64,000 nucleotides of DNA from Streptomyces dioscori (GCF_003024195.1 NZ_KZ679046.1:124001-188000); one strand, 5' to 3'. Counted from the first letter of the stretch, positions 32,644 through 41,975 are shown. Made by a program: numbers and translations. The notes: generated from the letters alone by a model not told the origin.

Positions 32644-32760
32644 ACAGTCACTGTGAAGTACGGGTGTTGCGTGATCGCGAACGCTTTGTGACTGATCGGT
32701 TAAGTGTGTATCTGTCTTTTTTGTTGCATTTTTTACGATTCCCCTACGCAACTCGCCCAC
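32644..32760 (-). promoter_or_regulatory. AT-rich leader/promoter region of the ACT-GNAT gene
   Basis: About 110 bp clearly richer in A+T than the surrounding DNA, with runs such as cttttttgttgcattttttac at 32716-32736. It also includes a perfect small palindrome acagt-c-actgt (32644-32654) next to the ATG. It lies directly upstream of the ACT-GNAT gene on the minus strand. The AT runs may melt easily or bind a nucleoid protein such as Lsr2. No defined -10/-35 pair is claimed. Confidence 0.45.
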
Positions 32761-32796
32761 CCGGCTGAACGACCTGGTCGGCCCCGGTGATCCGGG

Positions 32797-35577
32797 TCAG
32801 GCGGCCACCCCCTGCTCCAGCGTGGCACGCAGCCGACGGGCCTGTGCCACGAGCCGCGACGAACCGCTCCGCTCCGCCACCTGCGCGAGATGCTCCACCT
32901 CGCCTTGCGCGCCGGTCCGCTCGGCGCACTCGGCGCCGACCGCCAGCAGTTCGCCCATCCCGCGGGCGGCCGGAACCGCGCCGTCCGCGGCAAGGCCCGC
33001 GAGCAGGGCGGGCAGCGCGGCCCCGAGTATCGACCAGACGGTTGCGTACGCTCCGGTCGTCGCCGCGGTCCGTACGGACTCGGCGAGCCGCAGCGGCTTC
33101 ACCGCTCCCTTCCGTACCAGCTGTCCCAGATCCCCGCCTAGCCTCCCGGCATCCAACTGCCCTCGCGCGGCGAGCACCAGCAGGGCGTCCACCGCGCTGA
33201 GCCGGTCCTCCGGGTGACGCGCGCCCAGCCCGTACGCCACGCACAGGTGCACGGCCTCACCCGCTTCGCCCTCCGCCTCGGCGAGCAGCGGCAGGACCGC
33301 GGCCCCACCCCGGACGTCCTCCACCGCGACCGCGGAGACCTCGCGCACCAGACGCGCGGCCACCACCTCCCGCAGCCCGGGCACCACGGCCAGCCAGTGC
33401 TGCCGCTCGACCTGGGTCCAGTAATGGGGGCAGTACCTGCGCGCCTCGAAGCCGCTCATGGGCATGCCGAGCCGACGGAACGCCAGAGGGAGTTCCTCCG
33501 GGAGCCCGTCGAGCTCGCCGAGTTCGAGCACGATGCGCTCCGCCGAGACGCGGCGGCTGCTCGTGGGTGTCGTCGGGCCCTCGCTCAGGAGCCGGCGTGC
33601 CAGCCGCTCACCCTCCACCGTGCCCAGCGCGGCGGCCCGTCCGGCTGCGGCCCCGCTCACCGCCCGGTCGTCGCGGCGCACCCGGAGCAGCGCCTGCGTG
33701 AAGTCGGCCTCGCCGGGCCGGGCCCCGAGCCGGTGGTACTCGGCGAGTCGGTCCACCAGCTCGTCCGGCTCCAGGAACCCCGACGACCAGGTGGGCGTGG
33801 CCAGAAGGAACGGCATCGGGTCGGTCCGCACCCGGTAGGCCGCCTCCCACAGCCGTGCGTTGAAGACGGCGGACAGCGCGCTGTGCACACAGGGGTCCGA
33901 CTGCGGACCGTGCTGATGGGCCTTGAGCAGCGTGGACGTGCGCACCCGGTCCAGCAGGGCCGCGAGCACCACCTCAAGGCCGTACGGTTCGCGCCGGAAG
34001 TATTCGTCCGACGAGTGGTGAGGACGATCGGTGCCCATCCACCAGCTGCGGGCGAGCGTCGGCTTCAGAGCCTCGGTCAGCTCCTCCCGACGCAGGTACG
34101 TGTGCCGCACCAGGCCGTCCAGAGTGCGCTCGAACACCGCCATGTCGGTGTCGGCGGACACCATCAGGGCTCCGACCTCCTCGGCCAGCTCGACCACGGA
34201 GTCCGGCGCGGGCGCGAGCCGTACGGGCTCGGGCGCGGGCGGCAGCAGCTCAAGGTGCGGCTGCGGCGCCAGCTCGTCCGCGTCCAGCCCCAGGGCCGCG
34301 ATCGCACGTACCCGCAGACCGGCGCTCAACTGGGCCGCGCCATCCGCCACTTCGTCACGCGCCCGCGGGTTCGCCGTACCGATCCCGCCGATGTGTCGTT
34401 CCACCAGCTTCAGAGCCCGCTCCTGGACGTCCATGTCCTCGTGCCCGAAAGCGTGCGCCACCGCGGGCAACAGCTCCGCCGCGCTCGCCGGGTCGCGCCG
34501 GAGCACTTTTCCGAGGAGCACGAGCTGGGCGCGCACCAGCTTCTTCTCCGTGCGGAACAGCACGACCGCGGACATCTCGGCGAGCTGCCGATGCGTGATC
34601 GCGCCGGCCAGCGCCAGCGAACCCAGCACCTCCCGCGCGTGCGACGCCACGGTGGAGGCCGGGTGGGAGGCGAGCGCCAGCCAGTCCGCCACGCGCTCCC
34701 GCTCCTCGTCCCCGGTCGGCTCAAGCGCGGTCAACAGCCTGAGGAAGACCCGGCAGTCGGACGCGACGACCCCGCGCAGCAGCCGGGCGACACAGGCGTC
34801 GACCATGGCCTCACGGTCGAGGAGGCCTTCCTCGGTGAGTTTCGCCAGAGCGCTGATCCAGCTCTCGGGGCCGTCACCGAACAGCCAGTCAAGATGGCTG
34901 CCGATCTCCGGGATCTCGAAGAGGGCGGCCACGAGCCGCGCCGTGTACGGATCCTGCCGCAGCCGGTCCAGGACGGAGTCACCCCGCTGCCAGAGGCTGC
35001 CGATCTGTTCGACCCAGCCGATCACATAGGTCTCCGTCGTCGGCACCGGGCAACCGGACAGCCGTACCAGCCCCGCCATCAGCTCGTAGGGCACCTGGGA
35101 GGTCGACGGACGGTCCGCGAGTCGCTGCGCGAGGTCGCCCAGCCAGTCCCGCTCCCGGTCGCCCAGCACATGGAGCAGGACCGCGGGGGACGCCTGGGAC
35201 CAGCGCATGTCGGCTGCGGCGAGCCAGGTCGCCGTACCGGCCGCTCCGGTGTGGCAGGCCGCCCCCGCCGCGTGCAGTGTGGGGTACGCCTTGCGGGACG
35301 TGGAGTTCCAGGGCTCGGTGCGCAGCTCCTTGCGCAGTTCCTTGAGCGCCGGCAGACAGAGCCGCCGCTCGGGGTCCGTCATCCCGTCGAGCAGGCCCGC
35401 GGCCTCACCCGTCCGGCCCGCCCGCACGGCCCTCAGCAACGCGTCGCTCACCGACACCACCTCGTTCACCGCAACCACCCCGTTCACCGTCACCACCCCG
35501 TTCCTCGAAGCCGACCCACCCACCGGCCTGTTCACCCGCACCACCGCGTCACGCACCACCGACATCGCACCGCTCAT
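32797..35577 (-). CDS. DUF6493 family protein
   Basis: A 926-residue, mainly helical protein with repeats of the HEAT type. From memory it matches DUF6493: N-terminal 'LLRAVRAGRTGEAAGLLDGMTDPERRLCLPALKELRKELR', central 'AVVLFRTEKKLVRAQLVLLGKVLRR', and C-terminal 'RRYCPHYWTQVERQHWL'. These proteins occur next to SWIM zinc-finger genes, and related sets also contain a MoxR ATPase and a VWA protein; those are not in this window. Function is unknown. Its ATG overlaps the stop of the SWIM gene (ATGA), so the two are one unit. The extra N-terminal 40 residues have Val/Asn/Thr repeats from an 18-bp duplication (35464-35499). Confidence 0.8.
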   Translation of the reverse strand: MSGAMSVVRDAVVRVNRPVGGSASRNGVVTVNGVVAVNEVVSVSDALLRAVRAGRTGEAAGLLDGMTDPERRLCLPALKELRKELRTEPWNSTSRKAYPTLHAAGAACHTGAAGTATWLAAADMRWSQASPAVLLHVLGDRERDWLGDLAQRLADRPSTSQVPYELMAGLVRLSGCPVPTTETYVIGWVEQIGSLWQRGDSVLDRLRQDPYTARLVAALFEIPEIGSHLDWLFGDGPESWISALAKLTEEGLLDREAMVDACVARLLRGVVASDCRVFLRLLTALEPTGDEERERVADWLALASHPASTVASHAREVLGSLALAGAITHRQLAEMSAVVLFRTEKKLVRAQLVLLGKVLRRDPASAAELLPAVAHAFGHEDMDVQERALKLVERHIGGIGTANPRARDEVADGAAQLSAGLRVRAIAALGLDADELAPQPHLELLPPAPEPVRLAPAPDSVVELAEEVGALMVSADTDMAVFERTLDGLVRHTYLRREELTEALKPTLARSWWMGTDRPHHSSDEYFRREPYGLEVVLAALLDRVRTSTLLKAHQHGPQSDPCVHSALSAVFNARLWEAAYRVRTDPMPFLLATPTWSSGFLEPDELVDRLAEYHRLGARPGEADFTQALLRVRRDDRAVSGAAAGRAAALGTVEGERLARRLLSEGPTTPTSSRRVSAERIVLELGELDGLPEELPLAFRRLGMPMSGFEARRYCPHYWTQVERQHWLAVVPGLREVVAARLVREVSAVAVEDVRGGAAVLPLLAEAEGEAGEAVHLCVAYGLGARHPEDRLSAVDALLVLAARGQLDAGRLGGDLGQLVRKGAVKPLRLAESVRTAATTGAYATVWSILGAALPALLAGLAADGAVPAARGMGELLAVGAECAERTGAQGEVEHLAQVAERSGSSRLVAQARRLRATLEQGVAA

Positions 35578-36977
35578 CGCGCACCCCCGTCGACCAGAAC
35601 CTCGGCCTGTCCGGACACCGCGCCGCGGCGGACCATCCGTACCGCCAGCGCGTGCTTGCACGGGCCGCGTCCGCCGCGGTACTTGGCCCACCACAGGCAG
35701 GTGCAGCTCAGCACTCCCGCGTCGTCGCGCACCCGGTGCGCGTGCCCGTCCTGCGCGGTCACCGTGCCGAGGGTGCCGTCCAGGACCACCGCGCCCGCGC
35801 CCACGAGGTCCCGGGCGGCCCGCAGCCGGGGGTTGTGCCGCTCCACGCGATCGGCGTCGTAGGGCAGTTCACGGTGGAAGTAGGCGGCCTCCGCGGTGTC
35901 GTAGCCCACGCGCCCCGAGGTGCCCAGCCGTACGAGGGCCGCCCGCACCCGCTCGGCGGGCAGTCCCGAGGAGGCGGACAGATCACCGACGTCGATCCTG
36001 GGTTCCCACGCCAGCAGCACCGAGATCAGCTCCGCGTCCTCGGCGGCCTCGTCCGTGGCCAGCGCGTCGAGGACCCCGCCCTCACCGGAGAAGCCCCGGG
36101 AGACCTCGGGCGACAGTGTCAGCGTGAGCCGCATCCCGGGCAGGACGACCTCCCAGGCACTGGCCGCCGCGGCGGTCCCGGTGAGCGCGGGACCGTACAC
36201 CCGCAGGGCCGACGCGTGCCGGAGCACCCTCTGGAGCGCGACCAGGCGCTCCGGGCCCGGGAGACAGACCGCCCCGGGCACCGGCCGGGTCGTCGGCCGC
36301 AGGACGCGACCCGCGGGCACCACCCACTGCACACCCCGGGAGGAGCCGCGCGCACCGGAGCGGGGCAGTGATCGCAGGAACCGCACAGCCTCGGCCGCGG
36401 GCAGCTCGGCACGCAGATCGAAGCCCGCGGCCGTCACCTGTGCCTCGGCGAAACCCCGCAGCCAACGGTCCGGCAGGGGCACCTTCTTCTCCACGACCGG
36501 ACCGTCCAGGGTGGTCACGGCCATCTCGTCCGGACCGACGCGCATGTGCAGCGGGTCGTCCGAGCCGATCCTCGACAGCGCGTCGCGCAGGGGGTTGTTG
36601 ACGTCGACGTTCGTCGTGCCGTGTCCCACCTCGCCGCCGTCGAGGCCCGCCGTCAGCACGTCCAGCCTTGCGTACACCCCGCCGCAGCCGGAGAAGGACT
36701 CGAAGCGCAACCGGTCGCCGTTGCCCGTGACCACCGGGTCCAGGGACGACCGCAGCTGCTGCTGGTAATAACGCGCCCCCGCCACATCGGCCACCGCGAG
36801 CAGCCCGGCGGACGCCACCTGAGGCGACGTCAGGAAACCGGCGAAGAAACGGGGATGGTCCTCGACACCACGGGGCGTCGTACCCCGTGAGGTCTCAAGT
36901 CCCAGGCGCCGGCCGTCCGGTGCGGACTCCAGCGTGGAGGATCGGGTGTAGGCCACGGCCTGCAGAGATCGCGTCAT
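35574..36977 (-). CDS. SWIM zinc-finger protein
   Basis: A 467-residue protein. The C-terminal SWIM finger is intact: 'CTCLWWAKYRGGRGPCKH' gives C-x-C-x(n)-C-x-H near residue 435. The N-terminal 'GLETSRGTTPRGVEDHPRFFAGFL', 'ARYYQQQ' and 'RFESFSGCGGVYARLDVL' are typical of bacterial SWIM proteins of this context. SWIM fingers bind DNA or proteins. It is the first gene of the SWIM-DUF6493 pair and overlaps the next gene by 4 bp. The ATG at 36975-36977 begins 'MTRSLQAVAYTRSSTLE'. Confidence 0.85.
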   Translation of the reverse strand: MTRSLQAVAYTRSSTLESAPDGRRLGLETSRGTTPRGVEDHPRFFAGFLTSPQVASAGLLAVADVAGARYYQQQLRSSLDPVVTGNGDRLRFESFSGCGGVYARLDVLTAGLDGGEVGHGTTNVDVNNPLRDALSRIGSDDPLHMRVGPDEMAVTTLDGPVVEKKVPLPDRWLRGFAEAQVTAAGFDLRAELPAAEAVRFLRSLPRSGARGSSRGVQWVVPAGRVLRPTTRPVPGAVCLPGPERLVALQRVLRHASALRVYGPALTGTAAAASAWEVVLPGMRLTLTLSPEVSRGFSGEGGVLDALATDEAAEDAELISVLLAWEPRIDVGDLSASSGLPAERVRAALVRLGTSGRVGYDTAEAAYFHRELPYDADRVERHNPRLRAARDLVGAGAVVLDGTLGTVTAQDGHAHRVRDDAGVLSCTCLWWAKYRGGRGPCKHALAVRMVRRGAVSGQAEVLVDGGAR

Positions 36978-37162
36978 GGAAAAACCGTAGAGGCGACCAC
37001 TGACAATCGCTCTGACCTGCGAAGACGCGGGGATTGCAGGGAGCTCGGGCAATCCGACGTGCCGCGTACCGGGGGATGACGCCGGTACGCGGCACGAGGC
37101 AGAAGATTACGGGAGCCGGAGCCCTTCACGTGACCCCGGTGAAACTACCGCCCCTCGGTGAA

Positions 37163-38755
37163 CTACTGCCCCACGCGCCCCGGTTGCAGCACCTTCGTGA
37201 ACAGCACCGCCCCGCCGGTCGCCCGCAGACGGACCGTCAGCTCGCCGCTCTGCCCGTCGATGTCGACCTCGCCGAAATACTGGGGCGACTCCATGGGCGA
37301 GACGTTCGCCCTGTCGGGTGCCTGGACGAAGACCCGGTCCGGACCGAACGTGCCGTCCAGCGCGTTCGCCTGGAAACCGCCCGCGGCGAGCGGACCGGAC
37401 ACGAACTCCCAGAACGGCGCGAAGTCCTTGAAGGCCGCCCGCGACGGGTCGTAGTGCTGCGCCGAGGTGTAGTGCACGTCCGCCGTCAGCCACACCGTGC
37501 CGGTGATCCGGCGGTGTTTGACGAACCGCAGCAGCTCCGCGATCTGCAGCTCGCGGCCCAGCGGCGCGCCCGGGTCTCCCTGCGCGACGGCCTCGATGTC
37601 CGTCGCGCCGTCCGGTACGACCAGGCCGAGCGGCATGTCGGAGGCGATCACCTTCCACACCGCCCGCGAACGCGCCAGCTCCCTCTTCAGCCAGACGAGC
37701 TGCTCCGCGCCCAGGATGCCGACGGTGTCGTCGGGCTGCCGGTCGGGGGAGTTGGCGTTGCGGAACGTCCGCATGTCGAGCACGAAGACGTCCAGCAGCG
37801 GACCGTGGCGTACGACCCGGTGCACCCGGCCGTCCTCGCCCGTGGCGGGCAGGGTGGAGATCGGGAAGTACTCGCTGAAGGCCTTGCGCGCGCGGCCGGC
37901 GAGCGTGTCGACGTCCTTCACCGTGTAGCGGGCGTCGGTGAGGATCTCGCCCGGGTACCAGTTGTTGGTGACCTCGTGGTCGTCCCACTGGGTGATCGTG
38001 GGGACCTGTGCGTTGAAGCGGCGTACGTTCTCGTCGAGCAGCGAGTAGCGGAAGTTGCCGCGGTACTCGGCCAGGGTCTCCGCGACTTTGGACTTCTCCT
38101 CGGTGGTGACGTTCCGCCAGGCCCGGCCGTCCGGCAGCGTCACGGACGACGACAGCGGGCCGTCCGCGTAGATGGTGTCGCCGCTGCACAGGAAGAAGTC
38201 CGGGTTCCGGCGGCGCATCTCCTCGTACGCGTAGAGGCCGCCGATGTCCGGATTGATGCCCCAGCCCTGGCCCACGATGTCGCCGGACCACAGGAAACGG
38301 ACGTCCTGGCGCCGCTTGGCGGGCGCGGTCCTGAAGGTGCCCGCCACGGGTTCGCCGGTACGGCGGTGGTCGTCCGGGTCGGCCAGCGTCACCCGGTAGT
38401 GGATCTGCTCCCCGGACGGCAGACCGCGCAACGGGACCCTGCCCGTGAAGTCCGTGTCGGCGCCCAGGAGAGGGCCGTGCCATGTTCGGGACCTGCGGAA
38501 GGACTCGGTCGCGGAGGTCTCCACGATCATGCGGGCGGGGCGGTCGGCGCGGACCCACACCAGGCCGGAGTCCGTGGTCACGTCGCCGGCCTGGACACCC
38601 CAGCGCGCCTGGGGCCGCCCGGACAGGGCGAACGCCGGGGCCGCGCCGGCCGCGCCGAGGGCGGAGGGCAGGGCGAGTGCCGCCGACGCGGCGAGCGAGC
38701 CGCGCAGGACGCTGCGGCGGCCGGGGAGCGGGCGGCTCGGCGGGCTGGGTGACAT
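37163..38755 (-). CDS. phoD: PhoD-family alkaline phosphatase, Tat-exported
   Basis: A 530-residue secreted phosphatase/phosphodiesterase. The N-terminus has a twin-Arg signal ('GRRSVLRGS' then a hydrophobic stretch and 'APAFA'). The PhoD N-terminal beta domain follows ('QAGDVTTDSGLVWVRAD'), then the metallophosphoesterase core: 'LWSGDIVGQGWG', 'FFLCSGDTIYADG', 'ITQWDDHEVTNNW', 'WLTADVHYTSAQ'. It would bind Ca2+/Fe3+ and release phosphate from organic phosphates outside the cell. The ATG at 38753-38755 has caggagg upstream. A PHO box was not identified in the 246-bp upstream region. Confidence 0.9.
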   Translation of the reverse strand: MSPSPPSRPLPGRRSVLRGSLAASAALALPSALGAAGAAPAFALSGRPQARWGVQAGDVTTDSGLVWVRADRPARMIVETSATESFRRSRTWHGPLLGADTDFTGRVPLRGLPSGEQIHYRVTLADPDDHRRTGEPVAGTFRTAPAKRRQDVRFLWSGDIVGQGWGINPDIGGLYAYEEMRRRNPDFFLCSGDTIYADGPLSSSVTLPDGRAWRNVTTEEKSKVAETLAEYRGNFRYSLLDENVRRFNAQVPTITQWDDHEVTNNWYPGEILTDARYTVKDVDTLAGRARKAFSEYFPISTLPATGEDGRVHRVVRHGPLLDVFVLDMRTFRNANSPDRQPDDTVGILGAEQLVWLKRELARSRAVWKVIASDMPLGLVVPDGATDIEAVAQGDPGAPLGRELQIAELLRFVKHRRITGTVWLTADVHYTSAQHYDPSRAAFKDFAPFWEFVSGPLAAGGFQANALDGTFGPDRVFVQAPDRANVSPMESPQYFGEVDIDGQSGELTVRLRATGGAVLFTKVLQPGRVGQ

Positions 38756-38911
38756 GGGGCGCCTCCTGGGGCGGGTTCGGCGGGTGTGCATGGCTACACC
38801 TACTGGTGTGCCGCAGCGCACGCGCAAACCACAAGTGAACAACGCGCATCGCTGGAAGCGGTGCGTCTGGCCCGTGGGGCGTGCGCGGGCCGGTGGGGGG
38901 GGCGAAAAGAT

Positions 38912-38961
38912 TGCGCCGTTCCCCGCACCCCTAGGTACCTAGGGGCGCGGGGAACGGCGCG
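38912..38961. repeat. Two facing copies of the GC-rich repeat around a palindrome
   Basis: An inverted-orientation copy (38912-38931, tgcgccgttccccgcacccc) is followed after taggtaccta by a direct-orientation copy (38942-38961). Together they form a near-perfect 50-bp hairpin centred on ggtacc. It lies downstream of the alpha/beta hydrolase (minus strand) and upstream of phoD, so it could terminate hydrolase transcription. Confidence 0.85.
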
Positions 38962-39001
38962 GGCCACCCCCACCGGGGCCGCAGACGACGTCCGGAGCGG
39001 T

Positions 39002-39868
39002 TCAAGCCCAGGCGCGCTGTGCCGCGGGGGACGGCGTACGGCGGCTGCCGTCGAGGAGGACGCGCGCGACCAGCGCGGGATCGTCGTTCATCGGGACGTG
39101 CCCGCAGCCGGGGAGCCGCACGAGCCGGGCCCGGGGGATGATCCGCTTGGCGCGGACTCCCTGGCGGCGGACCAGGATGCGGTCCCGGGTGCCCCAGGCG
39201 ACGGTCACGGGAAGGCCGGGGACGTCGTCCGTGAAGCGGACCGAGGTGCCCGCCCTGAGGGTCTCGGTGAATCCCCGGGCACCGGCCAGCGCGAGGGTCT
39301 CGGCGACCACCGCCTCCGGTGAACGGCGGGCGGGACGTGCGTAGATGCTGCTGGTCAGCACCGCGCGCCCGGCCGCCGACCGGGACAGCCGCTCGACCAG
39401 CGGGAGCGGCATGCTCCGCGCGGCCTGCCGCATCGCCTGCAGCAGGCCGAACGCGTACCGCCGCTCCGCGGGCGACCAGAACCCGGCGGGCGACAGCGCC
39501 GTGACGGACCGTACGAGCTTCTCGCGGCCCAGTTCCAGGGCCAGCAGGCCGCCCAGGGAGTTGCCCGCCACATGCGGCCGGTCGAGCTCCAGCGTCTCGC
39601 ACAGCGCGGCGAGCGCCGCGTTCATCGTCGCCAGGTCGTGGGTGAGGCCCTCGGGCAGCGCGGGGGACTCGCCGAAGCCGGGCAGGTCCACCGCGATCAC
39701 GTCCCGTTCGGTCGCCAGGAGGTCGACGACCGGGTCCCACGCCTGCCGGTGATGGCCTATCCCGTGCAGCAGCAGAAGCGGTTCGCCGCTGCCCACGCGC
39801 GTGTACGCGAGGGTCACGGTCCGCGGGCCGTGCGGAGAGGTGACGCTGAAGGAGACCGTGGCGGCCAT
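39002..39868 (-). CDS. Alpha/beta hydrolase
   Basis: A 288-residue alpha/beta hydrolase. 'PLLLLHGIGHHRQAWDPVVDLL' is the oxyanion-hole strand (HG), the nucleophile elbow is 'VAGNSLGGLLALEL' (G-N-S-L-G), the acid lies in 'VTVAWGTRDRILV' and the catalytic His in 'LPGCGHVPMNDDP'. The substrate is unknown; esterase, lactonase or dehalogenase-like activity is possible. The ATG at 39866-39868 begins the protein. It is divergent from an ECF41-type sigma factor across about 196 bp. Confidence 0.88.
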   Translation of the reverse strand: MAATVSFSVTSPHGPRTVTLAYTRVGSGEPLLLLHGIGHHRQAWDPVVDLLATERDVIAVDLPGFGESPALPEGLTHDLATMNAALAALCETLELDRPHVAGNSLGGLLALELGREKLVRSVTALSPAGFWSPAERRYAFGLLQAMRQAARSMPLPLVERLSRSAAGRAVLTSSIYARPARRSPEAVVAETLALAGARGFTETLRAGTSVRFTDDVPGLPVTVAWGTRDRILVRRQGVRAKRIIPRARLVRLPGCGHVPMNDDPALVARVLLDGSRRTPSPAAQRAWA

Positions 39869-40064
39869 GTGGCTTGCTCCTCGGCTGTGACTCGCTGACT
39901 GGGCACCGGCGGGCGCGGCAGGGGCGGCCGACTCGGACCGGACCGCCGACTCCTAGACAGCTTGTCAGCAATTACTACCGGCGGGTAGCCCCCTGTTGGC
40001 CCCCGCCGGTCCCTCTCCTCATATCGTCTGGACACGGCCCGACACGGCGGGTTGGGATGGCCTT

Positions 40065-40949
40065 GTGGCTACCGACACCGTGACCGAGGTCTTCGAAGAG
40101 CACCGTCCCGTCCTGATGGGCGTCGCCTACCGCATGCTCGGCCGGGTGGCCGACGCGGAGGACGTCGTCCAGGAGGCGTGGCTGCGCTGGTCCGGGGCCG
40201 ACCGCTCCGACGTCCGCGAGCCGCGCGCCTATCTCGTAAGGGTCACCACCCGGCTGGCCCTCGACCGGCTGCGGCAGACGCGGGCCCGTAACGAGGCCTA
40301 TGTGGGGCCCTGGCTGCCCGAGCCGTACGTCACCGACTTCGGGGACACCGTCGCCGACACGGCGGAACGGGCCGTCCTCGCGGACTCGGTCTCGCTCGCC
40401 GTCCTCGTGGTCCTGGAGTCCCTGTCGCCACTGGAGCGCGCGGTGTTCGTGCTCCGGGAGGCGTTCGGCTACCCCTACGCCGAGATCGCCGTCACGCTCG
40501 ACCGCAGTGAGCCCGCCGTGCGGCAGCTCGCCGGACGGGCCCGCCGGCACGTCGAGGAGCGGCGGCCGCGCTACGAGGTCGACCCCGTGGAGCGGCGCGA
40601 CCTCACCGAGCGGTTCCTCGCGGCGGCGACGGAGGGGGACCTCGACGGGCTGATGTCCCTGCTGGCCCCGGACGTGCGCCTGATCGGCGACAGCGGCGGG
40701 CTGGCCCAGGCGCCGGTGCGGGTCATCGAGTCGGCCGACAAGGTGGGCCGCTTCCTCGGCGGAGTCATGCGCAAGGGCGTGTCGGACGTGACGTTCCGCT
40801 TCCTGGAGGTCAACGGCGGGCCGGCGTTCCTGGTGCTGTCCGGCGACAAGCCCGACAGCGTCTTCCAGCTGGACATCGCCGACGGCCGCATCCAGTGCGT
40901 CTACATCGTCCGCAACCCGGAGAAGCTGCTTTCCCTCGCCGTCGACTGA
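40065..40949 (+). CDS. ECF41-type RNA polymerase sigma factor with SnoaL-like domain
   Basis: A 294-residue sigma factor. Region sigma-2 is 'TEVFEEHRPVLMGVAYRMLG', 'DAEDVVQEAWLRW', 'AYLVRVTTRLALDRLRQ'; sigma-4 is 'LVVLESLSPLERAVFVLREAFG', 'EIAVTLDRSEPAVRQLAGRA'. The linker 'YVGPWLPEP' and a C-terminal SnoaL-like domain (about residues 185-290) with the final 'RNPEKL' are hallmarks of ECF41 (SigJ-like), in which the extension acts as a built-in anti-sigma domain. Such genes usually neighbour a small oxidoreductase or decarboxylase; here the divergent gene is an alpha/beta hydrolase. The GTG at 40065 has gggatgg upstream. The terminator at 40989 follows. Confidence 0.9.
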   Translation: MATDTVTEVFEEHRPVLMGVAYRMLGRVADAEDVVQEAWLRWSGADRSDVREPRAYLVRVTTRLALDRLRQTRARNEAYVGPWLPEPYVTDFGDTVADTAERAVLADSVSLAVLVVLESLSPLERAVFVLREAFGYPYAEIAVTLDRSEPAVRQLAGRARRHVEERRPRYEVDPVERRDLTERFLAAATEGDLDGLMSLLAPDVRLIGDSGGLAQAPVRVIESADKVGRFLGGVMRKGVSDVTFRFLEVNGGPAFLVLSGDKPDSVFQLDIADGRIQCVYIVRNPEKLLSLAVD

Positions 40950-40988
40950 CGGCCGTCGGCGGGCAGAGCCCCGCCGGTCGTATGCCAG

Positions 40989-41013
40989 AGCCCCCGTCCG
41001 GACGACGGGGGCT
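40989..41013 (+). terminator. Intrinsic terminator after the sigma factor gene
   Basis: Arms agcccccgtc (40989-40998) and gacgggggct (41004-41013) form a perfect 10-bp stem with a 5-nt loop, followed by ttgccgttgt. It starts 39 bp after the stop of the sigma factor gene. Confidence 0.85.
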
Positions 41014-41108
41014 TTGCCGTTGTGTCACGTATGCGGCGTATCGCGAACGCCGTATGAACGCTCTGCGGCAACACGCCTGTGCGAGCTGTAACGGATCGAG
41101 GATTGGTC

Positions 41109-41137
41109 TTGACCAAGGGTGGGGGTCGCCATATGGT
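41109..41137 (+). promoter_or_regulatory. Candidate sigma-70/HrdB promoter of the GntR gene
   Basis: ttgacc (41109-41114) and tatggt (41132-41137) are separated by 17 bp, a good vegetative promoter match. They lie about 77 bp before the GTG start of the GntR gene. Confidence 0.45.
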
Positions 41138-41213
41138 CGCTGGGATAGTGCAGGAACCTTTAATAAACAAGGGCGTTAAAAGCCGCCGGGACACGGCGAT
41201 TGCGGAGGACACG

Positions 41214-41975
41214 GTGGGGACCACGCAGTTGGATACGGTGCCGGAGCCCAAGTACTGGCATCTGAAGACCGTGCTCAGCGAAGCACTGGACTCCGAGTTC
41301 TCGGTGGGTGAGATCCTTCCCAACGAGCGCGACCTGGCGGCCCGGTTCGGCGTCGCGAGGGCCACGCTCCGCCAGGCCCTCGAACAGCTGGAGCTGGAAG
41401 GGCGACTGCAGCGCCGCCGCGGTGTCGGCACGACCGTGGCACCGCCGCGCATGGGCGTGGCCGTCGCCTCCGAGCAGCACACCTGGCCCGGCGCCGCCGG
41501 TGACGCCTGGCAGCCCGCCGACTGCGTGACGGCGGCCCCGCCCTCGGCGGTGGCCCAGATCCTGGAGAGCGACCCCGAGGACGGTGTGCACATCGTGCGC
41601 CGTTCCCGCGTCACACACGGCCAGCCCGTGGCCGCCGAGCTTCTCTACATCCCCGCCTCGTCGGTGCCCGACCTGTCCGGCATCGACGCTCCCTCGGGTA
41701 CCGCACGCGCGCGTGCCGTCCTGCGGGAGCTCGCGCGTCTGGACCTGGAGGGCGAGGACCGCGCCGTGGAGCTGGGCTCGGCGCGCGCGGACGACGCCAA
41801 GGAACTGGACCGGCTCCCCGGTGCGCCCGTCCTCGTCGTCACGACCCGCTACTTCGCCGAGGGGCGCACGGCGGCGGTCTCCGTCGCCACCTACCGCGCC
41901 GACACCTGCCGGCTGACCTTCGGCGACTCCGGCGGTGTGGAGATCCACCACGACCCGGAGCGCCGCGCTTCCTGA
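41214..41975 (+). CDS. GntR-family regulator (HutC/UTRA type)
   Basis: A 253-residue regulator. The winged HTH covers residues about 15-80 ('YWHLKTVLSEALDSEFSVGE', 'ILPNERDLAARFGVARATLRQALEQLELEGRLQRRRGVGT'). The UTRA ligand domain covers about 95-245 ('VHIVRRSRVTHGQPVAAELLYIP', 'LVVTTRYFAEGR'). HutC-type proteins respond to sugar phosphates or amino-acid-derived ligands. GTG 41214 has ggagg 5 nt upstream. It converges on a ROK gene; both may serve sugar metabolism, but no sugar genes are near. Confidence 0.9.
   Translation: MGTTQLDTVPEPKYWHLKTVLSEALDSEFSVGEILPNERDLAARFGVARATLRQALEQLELEGRLQRRRGVGTTVAPPRMGVAVASEQHTWPGAAGDAWQPADCVTAAPPSAVAQILESDPEDGVHIVRRSRVTHGQPVAAELLYIPASSVPDLSGIDAPSGTARARAVLRELARLDLEGEDRAVELGSARADDAKELDRLPGAPVLVVTTRYFAEGRTAAVSVATYRADTCRLTFGDSGGVEIHHDPERRAS

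Noticed and set aside
40900..41000. The usual small oxidoreductase/decarboxylase partner of an ECF41 sigma factor
   Set aside because: No such gene is on either side. The neighbours are an alpha/beta hydrolase and a GntR regulator.
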